A DNA stretch of 40,134 nucleotides from a virus. Location: the IMG/VR virus record IMGVR_UViG_3300038629_000353, positions 1-40,134 of that record; one strand, 5' to 3'. The notes below the pieces were generated by a model. The model was given only the letters and a program-made list of their open reading frames with translations. It did no database searches and was not told the DNA's origin. Below, in pieces: positions 1 through 6,329 of the stretch. The number at the start of each line of letters is the position of its first letter. Position 1 is the first letter of the stretch. A program made the translations under genes and the position numbers.

Positions 1-13
1 CGTTGCCGTGTAA

Positions 14-217
14 CTATGCGACGTCGGGCACCTCGATCTCGGTCGCGTCAAAGTAATCAGTGTGCTTTTTCAGCATCGCGTCATACCCGCGCAGCGCCTT
101 CAGGATCTCGGCTTTCGCGTTGTCGCGTGCCTCCTGACTGTCGCCATTCTCGACCACTTCGAGCAGCACGCTACCTGCCCACGTCCACGTTGGATTGCAT
201 TTGATTGCTGTACTCAT
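14..217 (-). CDS. Small phage protein, unknown function
   Basis: A 67-residue soluble protein that I do not recognise. It begins MSTAIKCNPTW and ends in an acidic stretch. The start is supported by the ribosome site AGGAGCAAGGATC just before the ATG. That ATG overlaps the stop of the upstream gene (ATGA), so the two are probably translationally coupled. It is the last complete gene of the leftward operon inside the window; only 13 bases follow its stop. No membrane segment or metal motif is seen. A host-takeover or accessory role would be a guess. Confidence 0.7.
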   Translation of the reverse strand: MSTAIKCNPTWTWAGSVLLEVVENGDSQEARDNAKAEILKALRGYDAMLKKHTDYFDATEIEVPDVA

Positions 218-402
218 GATCCTTGCTCCTGTGTAACTAACTCAATGAATTGATCCCAGTCGTCGCCGCATTGCGGGCACCATGCCTCGTACTCTGCGGG
301 TTCCTCCTGTGTCTGATGAAAGGTGCACTTGGATTCGAGGTCATCTTCGTGACCTATCCATCCGCACCCGGTGCACTGCCACATTTGATTGAAGATACTC
401 AT
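214..402 (-). CDS. Small zinc-ribbon-like protein
   Basis: A 62-residue acidic protein with two Cys pairs, CTGCGW near residues 10-14 and CPQCGD near 42-46. Together with Cys26 and His28 these suggest a zinc ribbon or rubredoxin-like knuckle. A strong site GGAGGAGCTGGC precedes the ATG. The start overlaps the stop of the GP88-like gene, and its own stop overlaps the next ATG, so it sits in a tightly coupled cluster. Zinc binding is inferred from the cysteines only. DNA binding or a protein-protein role are both possible. Confidence 0.72.
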   Translation of the reverse strand: MSIFNQMWQCTGCGWIGHEDDLESKCTFHQTQEEPAEYEAWCPQCGDDWDQFIELVTQEQGS

Positions 403-1217
403 GCCAGCTCCTCCATTCCGATGACGAATCCGCTTGTATCCTTGCGGGCTTTTCCTTTGGCTTTCAGTGCGACCAGCGACCCGGCCCGGTCCAGAAACCT
501 GAGGTCATTTGCGTCGCCATCCACGAACCATTGCTTGCACTCTTCAGCGATCATGCGCGCTTGGCTGATGGCATCCTTGTCGCGGTACACGGTGACCAGC
601 GAGCAGCCTGTTTCCTGTCGCGCTTTCCAGCATCGCGCTGCGTACACTGGCGAGGCTTCCGAGTAGCTCAGGCAGATGTAGTAATTGCTGGGCAGCTCGC
701 GGTAGAAACGCTTGGCGATTTTCGTGTAGTCGTAGAACTGGATCTCCGGAAACACCGCGAAGATATTCGTGAAGATGCAGTGAATGCCGCGCTTGTTGTC
801 CGAGACTTTACACGGCAGCTTTTCCCAAAGGATGTCGCTGGTTCCATTCAGCCGGATGACTGGCGTCAGGTTCATGCGCTCAGCCTTGCGGATGAATGCG
901 CGTATCTCTTGATAGAGTCGGCGAAAGAATTCATCCTGATCATTCACGAACAGCTGCGTGCGTGCGATGCGTGCGCGCTGGATTGCGTTGTCCGGGAGCA
1001 GGCCTGCGGGAGTGCGAAAGCGCTTCGAGCCTTTCGAGATCCCACCGCGACCGGCAGTGTTGAGACATCCTTTCCAGCAGCCTGCAAGCTCAGCCATCGG
1101 GCAGACGTTGAAGCCTGATGACTTGTATGGTGCGAGGTACAACACCGCAGTGAGGAAGCCTTTGATTTGACCTTTGACGGTCTTCGCGTTCTGGTCGATG
1201 TTAAGTAGCTTTTTCAT
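399..1217 (-). CDS. GP88-like phage protein
   Basis: A 272-residue protein matching my memory of the phage 'gene product 88' (GP88/DUF7227) family. The landmarks are a Cys-rich N-terminal signature (Cys39, Cys47, Cys51) followed by CLNTAGRGG, the motif RLNGTSDILWE near residues 122-132, and FYDYTK further on. Its biochemical function is unknown to me; the cysteines could bind a metal or Fe-S centre. The start chosen is MKKLLN, preceded by AGGAGCAAACGAA. A frame extension upstream to 1394 lacks such a site and overlaps other genes. The start overlaps the stop of a 31-residue membrane peptide. Confidence 0.75.
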   Translation of the reverse strand: MKKLLNIDQNAKTVKGQIKGFLTAVLYLAPYKSSGFNVCPMAELAGCWKGCLNTAGRGGISKGSKRFRTPAGLLPDNAIQRARIARTQLFVNDQDEFFRRLYQEIRAFIRKAERMNLTPVIRLNGTSDILWEKLPCKVSDNKRGIHCIFTNIFAVFPEIQFYDYTKIAKRFYRELPSNYYICLSYSEASPVYAARCWKARQETGCSLVTVYRDKDAISQARMIAEECKQWFVDGDANDLRFLDRAGSLVALKAKGKARKDTSGFVIGMEELA

Positions 1218-1309
1218 TTCGTTTGCTCCTGAGTTTTGAACAGCGGGACCAGCATGACGCAGCCCCAATAGATGATGAAGATCAAAGCGCACACGTCGCA
1301 GGCGCTCAT
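1214..1309 (-). CDS. 31-residue single-span membrane peptide
   Basis: A very short gene encoding 31 residues, beginning MSACDVCALIFIIYWG. Residues 7-24 are strongly hydrophobic and form one likely transmembrane helix; the tail KTQEQTK is polar. The ATG overlaps the stop of the upstream gene (ATGA), and its TGA overlaps the ATG of the GP88-like gene, so it fits a coupled three-gene chain exactly. It also carries the ribosome site of the next gene in its last codons. There is no strong site of its own, so translation would rely on coupling. Function unknown. Confidence 0.6.
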   Translation of the reverse strand: MSACDVCALIFIIYWGCVMLVPLFKTQEQTK

Positions 1310-1539
1310 GACTCAAGCACCCAGTGTCCGTAAAAGTTATCGTTGAAAGTGTGCAGCTCCCAGCGGAAGCCGAACTGATTAGCCATCGTGACAAGCCGGG
1401 GATCGATGGGCTCGTGCGTGGCGACGATCATGGTGATGCCGTTGATGATGTCGGCGGGCACCGTGTACGGTGCGTGACCGAGTGCGCGGATTGCGCGGAT
1501 GATGATTTCGTGCGTTGCGAGGGTTCCTAGAATGTTCAT
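1306..1539 (-). CDS. Small phage protein, unknown function
   Basis: A 77-residue protein that I do not recognise, beginning MNILGTLATHE and ending GHWVLES. The start is chosen because GGAAGAAAATT precedes this ATG; a longer frame to 1572 would run into the -10 region of the promoter at 1571-1599. It is the first gene of the transcription unit driven by that promoter, about 30 bases downstream of the -10. The pattern of hydrophobic residues suggests a small folded alpha/beta domain. No catalytic motif is seen. Confidence 0.7.
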   Translation of the reverse strand: MNILGTLATHEIIIRAIRALGHAPYTVPADIINGITMIVATHEPIDPRLVTMANQFGFRWELHTFNDNFYGHWVLES

Positions 1540-1570
1540 AATTTTCTTCCGTTTCTTGACTGTAAAACCC

Positions 1571-1599
1571 ATTATACCACGTTAGCGCTCCTGTGTCAA
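1571..1599 (-). promoter_or_regulatory. Promoter P1 with embedded 18-bp dyad
   Basis: On the minus strand TTGACA (1594-1599), 17 bp spacer, TATAAT (1571-1576): a perfect sigma70 match. The spacer contains CAC-AGG-AGCGCT-AAC-GTG, matching the dyad found in four other leftward promoters, and likely an operator. It drives 1306-1539 and the genes beyond it. Confidence 0.88.
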
Positions 1600-1607
1600 A
1601 TCCGGTG

Positions 1608-1645
1608 ATTATGTTAAATAGAGGGGTCTCTGTATTATGTTAAAT
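1608..1645 (-). promoter_or_regulatory. Two upstream ATTATGTTAAAT boxes of P1
   Basis: Two exact copies of ATTATGTTAAAT (plus-strand sense) at 1608-1619 and 1634-1645, 26 bp apart, start to start. The nearer lies 8 bp upstream of the -35 of P1. The same box occurs singly at the same place upstream of three other promoters. It is likely an activator or UP-element-like site. Confidence 0.65.
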
Positions 1646-1676
1646 GGGAGATCCCTCACGCGCGCGAGCGCCTGAC

Positions 1677-1710
1677 AATAAAAAGGAACGCGCCCTCGCG
1701 AGCGCGTCCC
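1677..1710 (-). terminator. Rho-independent terminator after 1740-2075
   Basis: On the minus strand GGGACGCGC (1710-1702) pairs with GCGCGTTCC (1693-1685, one G-U), followed by TTTTTATT (1684-1677). It lies 30 bp past the stop of the 111-residue gene and just before P1, so it isolates the two units. Confidence 0.85.
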
Positions 1711-1739
1711 GTGTGTGCGTACGTGCGTACGCGGGTGGA

Positions 1740-2075
1740 TCAGTAGCCGTTGGTCTCGGCCCACCTGATGATGGCGTCACGGTGCCGCTCGGGCACGTCG
1801 TACTCGTCACCCGTGTGATAGTCTTCGAGAGTGCCGAAGCCCATCAGCATGCCGAGTGATCCGCCGAACTCAACGCCGCGCACCGTGCGCGTGACGCTGC
1901 AGTCTGAGCGTGGCTCGCCATCCTCCTCGAATAGCTCCAGCTCAACGTCGTAACCGTAGATGGTTTTCTTCAGGCACTTGTCATCGGTGCCGGTCGAGTT
2001 GCTTGCGTTGCTCATAGCTTGTTGCTCCTTTACTTGGCGTTGCAAAACTTCGTACGCGTAGTCGTTCAGGCTCAT
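1740..2075 (-). CDS. Small acidic protein with two possible starts
   Basis: A 111-residue acidic protein that I do not recognise. The first start (MSLNDYAYEV) has AGGAGCAAGAGGC before it and overlaps the stop of the 40-residue coiled-coil gene. A second in-frame ATG at codon 21 (position 2015) has its own strong site AGGAGCAACAAGCT, which would give a 91-residue form. The leading segment LQRQVKEQQ resembles LQRQVDELKQQLKEQ in the gene just upstream, so the N-terminal 20 residues look like a local duplication. It is the last gene before a terminator. Confidence 0.75.
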   Translation of the reverse strand: MSLNDYAYEVLQRQVKEQQAMSNASNSTGTDDKCLKKTIYGYDVELELFEEDGEPRSDCSVTRTVRGVEFGGSLGMLMGFGTLEDYHTGDEYDVPERHRDAIIRWAETNGY

Positions 2076-2194
2076 GCCTCTTGCTCCTTGAGTTGCTGCT
2101 TAAGTTCATCTACCTGACGTTGCAGGTCATCCATCGCAGCCTTGATGTTGCGCTGGATGTTGTTCAGCTCTTGCTGTTGTTGCGGTGTAAACAT
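2072..2194 (-). CDS. 40-residue coiled-coil peptide
   Basis: A 40-residue gene starting MFTPQQQQELNNI. It is almost entirely a predicted amphipathic helix rich in Gln, Glu and Lys (for example DLQRQVDELKQQLKEQEA), so it probably forms a coiled coil. AGGAGTGTGAA precedes the ATG. The start lies 2 bp past the helicase stop, and the TGA overlaps the ATG of the next gene. It may bind a partner or oligomerise. Function unknown. Confidence 0.68.
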   Translation of the reverse strand: MFTPQQQQELNNIQRNIKAAMDDLQRQVDELKQQLKEQEA

Positions 2195-2195
2195 T

Positions 2196-3680
2196 TCACA
2201 CTCCTACGATTTCAATGGGCAGGTAGACCAGAGTCTCAAGGGCTCGCGTCACTGCGACGTACTGCAGGTTGCGCTCTTGCTCTTGCTGCCATGGCTGCGT
2301 TGCCCAGCGTGATGGCATCAGGTCCGGATTGAGAATGAATACTCGCGGAGCTTCGAGGCCTTTCGCCTTGTGCACCGTTGCGAGTGTCGTGCCTTGTGCG
2401 CTATCGCTGAACATGTCCGTGATGTTATCGGTCAGCTCCTTGATGGTGTCGAGGCCTGCAGCCAGCACGTTGATGCAATCGATCTTGTCCTGTATCGCTG
2501 CGATCTTCGCCTCGTTTTTCGCAGCCTTCTTGATCTGCTTCTGCTGCCATGCATCCAGCTTCGGGCGCAGCTCATCGATGGTGCTGATGCGTTTGCCGCC
2601 TGCCTTCTTGATGACGTTGACCAGACCCTTGCCGATCTCGCGTCCCATCACGTGCACCCTGCGACCCTCGCCGATGCACTTGTATGCAAGCTCGATCAGG
2701 GGTGCGGTGTTGCGACAGACTACGAGGTCATCGTCGCTGAATGATTCGATGTCCCAGCTGGTAGGGTTGAGCACCTCGCCATCTTCGGCAGTGTCGCTGC
2801 ACTCGATGTGCGGTACGAACTGCTTCGCGATCTCGACGATCTTGCGCGGGCACCGGTAGCTGATCGAGAGCGGTAGCTCTTCGGCCTTGAACACTCGACC
2901 GATGTTGTTGAGTGAGTTCGAGTCCGCGCCTCGGAATCCGTAGATGGCTTGGTGACTGTCGCCGACTGCGATGAGCCTGCCGCCAGTCTTAAGGAATTTG
3001 CGCAGCAGCGTGCGTTGCACGTGCGACACATCCTGCGCCTCATCGATGATGACCCAGTCGTATCCCCACGCTGCAAGATCAAGTGCGACCGGCATGTAGA
3101 GCTGATCATCGAAGTCCAGTTTGTTCTGCTCTTCGAGTCCAGCCTTGAGCAGGATGTTAGCCCAAGTGATGAACGTCGCTGCGCCGCAGCCGTTGGGGTC
3201 AACGTCGTACTTATCCATCAGCGTATCCCAGCGCTCGTCAGTGGCCTCGTACGTGCCGCTCGGTATGCGCATGCCCTTGGGGATGAGCCCGTGCGCCTTC
3301 GCCTTGCCGATGATGTTGAGCAGCTCAGGCCTGACCTCGCGCGACTCCTCAGGGAGCAGCCTGTCGATCAGGTCGAATGTCTTGTTGCGGTCAACGGTGA
3401 TGTGCTTGCCGAGACGGTAGCGGCAGACTGCCCAGCCCAGTGCGTTGAGTGTCTTCGACTCGACGTGACCGGGGAGCTTGTTGCCCAGCTCAACTGCGAT
3501 GGCTTTGTTGAATGCGAGGAACACTGCCTTGTGTGCTCGCGGGATCAGCTGCGCAGCCTTGACGATGGTGAAGGTCTTGCCGCTGCCTGCGACTGCTTGA
3601 ACGATCAGCGCGCCTGCGGTGTCGATGTGCGCGGTGACCCAGTCGATGATGGCTTGCTGGAATTTGGAAAGTGTAATCAT
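2196..3680 (-). CDS. UvrD/PcrA-like superfamily 1 DNA helicase
   Basis: A 494-residue SF1A helicase expected to unwind DNA with 3'-5' polarity during phage replication or repair. Visible motifs: Walker A AGSGKT (31-36), Walker B IIDEAQD (211-217), FRGADS (249-254), SYRCP (274-278), ATVHKAKGLE (motif V region) and YVAVTRA (motif VI, near 476). The length is shorter than bacterial UvrD (about 720), which suggests reduced 1B/2B domains as in many phage members. GGAGCACCAAC precedes the start. It has its own promoter (P2) 40 bp upstream and is followed directly by two small genes. Confidence 0.93.
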   Translation of the reverse strand: MITLSKFQQAIIDWVTAHIDTAGALIVQAVAGSGKTFTIVKAAQLIPRAHKAVFLAFNKAIAVELGNKLPGHVESKTLNALGWAVCRYRLGKHITVDRNKTFDLIDRLLPEESREVRPELLNIIGKAKAHGLIPKGMRIPSGTYEATDERWDTLMDKYDVDPNGCGAATFITWANILLKAGLEEQNKLDFDDQLYMPVALDLAAWGYDWVIIDEAQDVSHVQRTLLRKFLKTGGRLIAVGDSHQAIYGFRGADSNSLNNIGRVFKAEELPLSISYRCPRKIVEIAKQFVPHIECSDTAEDGEVLNPTSWDIESFSDDDLVVCRNTAPLIELAYKCIGEGRRVHVMGREIGKGLVNVIKKAGGKRISTIDELRPKLDAWQQKQIKKAAKNEAKIAAIQDKIDCINVLAAGLDTIKELTDNITDMFSDSAQGTTLATVHKAKGLEAPRVFILNPDLMPSRWATQPWQQEQERNLQYVAVTRALETLVYLPIEIVGV

Positions 3681-3721
3681 GTTGGTGCTCCGTAGGTGTC
3701 GCGTTTTATGTAAGATGAGTC

Positions 3722-3750
3722 ATTATAGCACGGCAGCGCTACCGTGTCAA
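3722..3750 (-). promoter_or_regulatory. Promoter P2 with embedded 18-bp dyad
   Basis: Minus strand TTGACA (3745-3750), 17 bp, TATAAT (3722-3727). The spacer dyad CAC-GGT-AGCGCT-GCC-GTG is nearly a perfect palindrome and fills the gap between the hexamers. An ATTATGTTAAATA box lies at 3760-3772. It drives the UvrD-like helicase unit. Confidence 0.9.
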
Positions 3751-3797
3751 GTAGGGTATATTATGTTAAATAGCCTTACTCCATCCTCAGGGCGTGA

Positions 3798-3838
3798 AAT
3801 AAAAAAAGCCCCCGTCACCATCTCTGGATCGGGGGGCT
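3798..3838 (-). terminator. Rho-independent terminator after DUF932-like gene
   Basis: On the minus strand GCCCCC (3837-3832) pairs with GGGGGC (3813-3808), followed by TTTTTTTA. The loop contains GATCC-AGAGATGGTGA, nearly identical to that of the terminator at 4725-4762. It sits 15 bp after the stop of 3853-4602. Confidence 0.88.
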
Positions 3839-3852
3839 GCGGAGCGTTGAGG

Positions 3853-4602
3853 TTACGCGGCTAGTGCGTAGTCACTCGCGGATCCGATCAGGTCGTGCAG
3901 CTTCTGGCTGCGCTCGGTGTAGCTGCTGATCGGGGATCCCTTGAACGCTTCGGTCGCTGCGTTGAACAGCGTCCAGTTGGTACGCTCGCCATCGTCGTTG
4001 AGGAACTCAACATGGCTGGGCTCGTAGTACTCGTCAACGACCTTCTGCACCTTGCTGCTGACGATGATGTCTTTGCGCAGCATCTGGATGATGCAATGGT
4101 TCGCGGTCGCATCCTTCAACTGGGCTTGCTTGTAGCGAGCCACCTGTTCGGCGCGGTCCTGAACAGACTGCTCGAACTGGCCCATGAAGTTACCGACCAG
4201 TGTGCGCAGGTCAGCCATCACCATCGATGTCTGCTTGCGTCGCAGGACTACTGAACCGAAGAGGTCGAGGTTGGTGCAGATCGCGAGGGACTCGCCGCCG
4301 CACAACTGCCAGCTGAGTGACTTGTTGATTGAGCTGCGAACGCCGAAGCAGATCTTGCTCTCGTCACTGGTGAAGTTAACCACCTCGATCAGGCCGAACA
4401 ACTGTGTGTCGTTGCGGGCGAGGACGTACTGCTCTTCGCCGAAGCGGAATCCCTTGGACTCGGCGACATCCTGAATCAGGTCAACGCCAGTAGAGAAAGG
4501 AACGGGCTTGTGCGAGCGGGTGTGCAGTGCGAGTGCGGCAGAATCAAACTTGGTGAGATCCTGTCGGCTTACGGTGTTGTCGTCTTTTGAGAACATTAAC
4601 AT
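3853..4602 (-). CDS. DUF932-like phage/plasmid protein
   Basis: A 249-residue protein resembling the DUF932 (phage/plasmid-like, TIGR03299-type) family, whose function is not settled. Family-like parts are the central beta-rich segment around RFGEEQYVLARND, the segment with CTNLDLFGSVVLRRK, and the C-terminal TNWTLFNAATEAFKG. The start at 4602 has AAGGAGCAAGAAA before it; an upstream ATG at 4641 overlaps the -10 region of P3. It forms a transcription unit of its own, with promoter P3 upstream and a strong terminator downstream, which suggests high or separately timed expression. Confidence 0.7.
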   Translation of the reverse strand: MLMFSKDDNTVSRQDLTKFDSAALALHTRSHKPVPFSTGVDLIQDVAESKGFRFGEEQYVLARNDTQLFGLIEVVNFTSDESKICFGVRSSINKSLSWQLCGGESLAICTNLDLFGSVVLRRKQTSMVMADLRTLVGNFMGQFEQSVQDRAEQVARYKQAQLKDATANHCIIQMLRKDIIVSSKVQKVVDEYYEPSHVEFLNDDGERTNWTLFNAATEAFKGSPISSYTERSQKLHDLIGSASDYALAA

Positions 4603-4643
4603 TTTCTTGCTCCTTGTCGTTGAGGAAATCCCAACTTGCAATC

Positions 4644-4672
4644 ATCGTACCACAGCAGCGCTCCTGTGTCAA
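4644..4672 (-). promoter_or_regulatory. Promoter P3 with embedded 18-bp dyad
   Basis: Minus strand TTGACA (4667-4672), 17 bp, TACGAT (4644-4649). The dyad CAC-AGG-AGCGCT-GCT-GTG fills the spacer. A shortened upstream box (ATTATGTTAAG) lies at 4682-4692. It drives the DUF932-like gene. Confidence 0.85.
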
Positions 4673-4724
4673 GTAAGGTATATTATGTTAAGTCGCCTAT
4701 TTTTATTCGATGGCACAGACGTGC

Positions 4725-4762
4725 AATAAAAAACCCCCATCACCATCTCAGGATCAGGGGGC
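4725..4762 (-). terminator. Rho-independent terminator after 4771-5046
   Basis: On the minus strand CCCCC (4761-4757) pairs with GGGGG (4738-4734), followed by TTTTTTATT. The loop GATCC-TGAGATGGTGA is shared with the terminator at 3798-3838. It lies just past the end of the upstream operon. Confidence 0.85.
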
Positions 4763-4770
4763 CGGAGCAT

Positions 4771-5046
4771 TCAGCTGCACTCACGCGTGGGCGCTAGGCA
4801 GACCGGAGTGACTTTCGTAACTTTCTCAGGCTCTTGCTTTTCGCAGAAGAAGCCATCGATGTTAATTTTCTTACGGGGTGTAAACGGGTTAAGACGTTCA
4901 CCATCTTTCGGCGGATCCATCCACGCAGCCTGCGCGGCGTACCTCGTGCCCACGAACATGCACGACGACCGATCATCGTAAGTTTTCTGCTCAACCATCT
5001 CACCGTTGATCACCAGTACGAGCAGCCAGATTTGTATCGTTTCCAT
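4771..5046 (-). CDS. Small protein with hydrophobic N-terminus and four Cys
   Basis: A 91-residue protein that I do not recognise. The N-terminus METIQIWLLVLVING is hydrophobic and could be a short membrane anchor or signal. Four cysteines lie downstream (near residues 29, 68, 83 and 90), which would fit disulfides if it is exported. TGGAGGCCAACA precedes the ATG. The first 47 bp overlap the end of the upstream gene in another frame. An internal ATG at 4997, just past the upstream stop, is an alternative start. It is the last gene before a terminator. Confidence 0.65.
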   Translation of the reverse strand: METIQIWLLVLVINGEMVEQKTYDDRSSCMFVGTRYAAQAAWMDPPKDGERLNPFTPRKKINIDGFFCEKQEPEKVTKVTPVCLAPTRECS

Positions 5047-5380
5047 TGTTGGCCTCCAGTGCGGCACTCAATAGAGTGCTCGCGATTAGGGCAAGATCGT
5101 TCGGTGCCTGCCTGTCCTGACAGTCGCCGATCACTTCGCCGATTGCCTTGACGTCGTCGCCCTTGGACAGGTCGTACTCTCTGCCGTGTATCCACAGCTT
5201 CCTTGGCTGCTTGTCGTGTTCGCGTGCCAGCTCCATGCCATCGCGGCATCCGAGGTAGTACGCCTTGCGTGCGGAATCTTTAATGAGACCCTCGGTGTTG
5301 TTGGTGACGCGTTCGCACGCTTCATCCACCAGCACGCGTAGGTCATCATGCTTGCGCCTGTTGTTGTCGAGATTACTCAT
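5000..5380 (-). CDS. Small phage protein, unknown function
   Basis: A 126-residue charged protein beginning MSNLDNNRRKHDD that I do not recognise. It looks mainly helical, with a segment KLWIHGREYDLSKGDDVKAIGEVI in the middle (residues about 65-88). GGGAGCACACCTA precedes the ATG, which overlaps the stop of the upstream gene (TAATG). An ATG five codons earlier is poorly spaced to that site. The 3' end overlaps the next gene by 47 bp. No membrane segment or catalytic motif is seen. Confidence 0.7.
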   Translation of the reverse strand: MSNLDNNRRKHDDLRVLVDEACERVTNNTEGLIKDSARKAYYLGCRDGMELAREHDKQPRKLWIHGREYDLSKGDDVKAIGEVIGDCQDRQAPNDLALIASTLLSAALEANNGNDTNLAARTGDQR

Positions 5381-5565
5381 TAGGTGTGCTCCCATTTAAC
5401 TAACGTGTTCGAATGATCAACTTTGAAATCCGCGCTTTCGAGGTTGCCTTCGGCCTCCTCTTTTGCGTCTTCGCATAGCGCGGTCTCGTCGTCGAGGTCT
5501 GCAACGTGATCGATAACAATTTCCTGTACGACCACGGTGCAGACTTGTACCGTCAATTTGTTCAT
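5380..5565 (-). CDS. Small acidic protein, unknown function
   Basis: A 61-residue acidic protein with a beta-like N-terminal half (MNKLTVQVCTVVVQE) and an acidic helical middle. The ATG overlaps the stop of the upstream gene (ATGA) and there is no clear ribosome site of its own, so translation is probably coupled. Its stop overlaps the next start (TAATG). The overlaps at both ends are the main evidence that it is real. Function unknown. Confidence 0.6.
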   Translation of the reverse strand: MNKLTVQVCTVVVQEIVIDHVADLDDETALCEDAKEEAEGNLESADFKVDHSNTLVKWEHT

Positions 5566-5714
5566 CTCGGGTACTGGTTTCGGATGACGTTGAAAGCGAA
5601 GTCGATCTCGCCTTCCTCCTCCGCCTCTTGTAACACTGCAAGGATCCGGTCGATTGATTCGTTGTCAACTTCCTCGTCGCCGGTCGTGACTCTGATTGTG
5701 AGTTCGTTACCCAT
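5562..5714 (-). CDS. 50-residue acidic protein
   Basis: Starting at MGNELTIRVTTG, this gene encodes 50 residues rich in Glu and Asp. GAGGTGCCAGACA precedes this ATG, which is why it is preferred to an ATG ten codons upstream. It overlaps both neighbours by a few bases in the usual chain-like way. The N-terminal beta strand pattern resembles that of the next gene (MNKLTVQV), so the two could be distant duplicates; this is a weak impression. Function unknown. Confidence 0.6.
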   Translation of the reverse strand: MGNELTIRVTTGDEEVDNESIDRILAVLQEAEEEGEIDFAFNVIRNQYPR

Positions 5715-5874
5715 TGTCTGGCACCTCGATGTCGGCCTTGACATCCTTCAGGTACTGGATGCAGGTCGTCACGCTGGGACGATACTGGTCTGTCAGTCGT
5801 GGCAGCAGAATCGTAAACTCAGCGATGCAGGCGTCCAGCTTCTGGACATTGGTCGGTTCGGTTTTTGTGCTCAT
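5707..5874 (-). CDS. 55-residue protein, unknown function
   Basis: Starting MSTKTEPTNVQK, this gene encodes 55 residues, probably two short helices. GAAGGAGCAAAAGTA precedes the ATG, which overlaps the stop of the upstream gene (TAATG). A longer frame upstream to 5946 lies inside the neighbouring gene and has no ribosome site. Its last codons overlap the next start. Function unknown. Confidence 0.62.
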   Translation of the reverse strand: MSTKTEPTNVQKLDACIAEFTILLPRLTDQYRPSVTTCIQYLKDVKADIEVPDNG

Positions 5875-6125
5875 TACTTTTGCTCCTTCAACTCGGGAAC
5901 TTCGTCCCGGACTTTTGCCGCGTCGCGCATCGATGACTTGATCCACTCGCGACCGTACTGGTGATGAAATTCCTTCTTGAATTTATCGACAGGAACTCCG
6001 AATGCGTCGAAGACGATTATCTCGCCAAGGTTCTCACTTTCGCCATAGGTGATGACGATGCGCATCTGATACTGGTAGCCAACTACGCGACCGTTCAGAA
6101 ACATTTCAGTGTCGTACTTACTCAT
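5874..6125 (-). CDS. First gene after the structured leader; unknown function
   Basis: An 83-residue protein, MSKYDTEMFLNGRVV to KEQK, with a beta-rich first half and a helical basic C-terminal half. AGGAGCAAGAGC precedes the ATG at 6125, which fixes the start; an upstream in-frame ATG at 6200 lies inside the folded leader. It is the first gene after the candidate structured RNA at 6149-6320, so if that RNA is regulatory this gene and the five smaller genes after it are the targets. I do not recognise the family. Confidence 0.7.
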   Translation of the reverse strand: MSKYDTEMFLNGRVVGYQYQMRIVITYGESENLGEIIVFDAFGVPVDKFKKEFHHQYGREWIKSSMRDAAKVRDEVPELKEQK

Positions 6126-6148
6126 GCTCTTGCTCCTTTGCGTTTGAA

Positions 6149-6320
6149 CACTTTGTGAATCGGTGGGATCAACGGTACCTGTTGGTCCTACCCCGGTCAT
6201 CAGTCCGCAGTGCCTACCCAGTTAGGGTCATGGGCTCCGCTTCTCTCGCGGGATCAACGGCAGGGTCTCTGTAACAGTCAAGAAACGGAAACGAAACCTA
6301 CCCCACCGATTCACAAAATG
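6149..6320 (-). ncRNA. Candidate structured leader RNA (unknown class)
   Basis: On the minus strand the RNA from 6320 to 6149 is closed by a 19-bp stem with a single G-U pair (6302-6320 with 6149-6167). Inside are further possible hairpins: CCGC-loop-GCGG, GCC..ACCC-UAACU-GGGU..GGC, and GGACC-AACA-GGU(A)CC. The motif CCGUUGAUCC occurs twice and GGGUAGG three times. The -10 of P5 predicts a transcript start about 3 nt before the stem, and the ribosome site of 5874-6125 begins about 10 nt after it. I cannot match it to a known riboswitch or ribozyme. Confidence 0.6.
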
Positions 6321-6329
6321 CTCACCTCT

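Noticed and set aside
1711-1740. GTACGTGCGTACGC palindromic stretch
   Set aside because: Short, GC-rich alternating sequence beside the terminator; no U-run or related copy elsewhere supports a function.
2949-3695. A 248-codon open frame on the plus strand
   Set aside because: It is antisense to the UvrD-like helicase, whose motifs are complete on the other strand, and it has no ribosome site.
6190-6215. CUGAUGA in the structured leader, as in a hammerhead ribozyme core
   Set aside because: The required GAAA after stem II and a cleavage triplet in the right place are not present on either strand.
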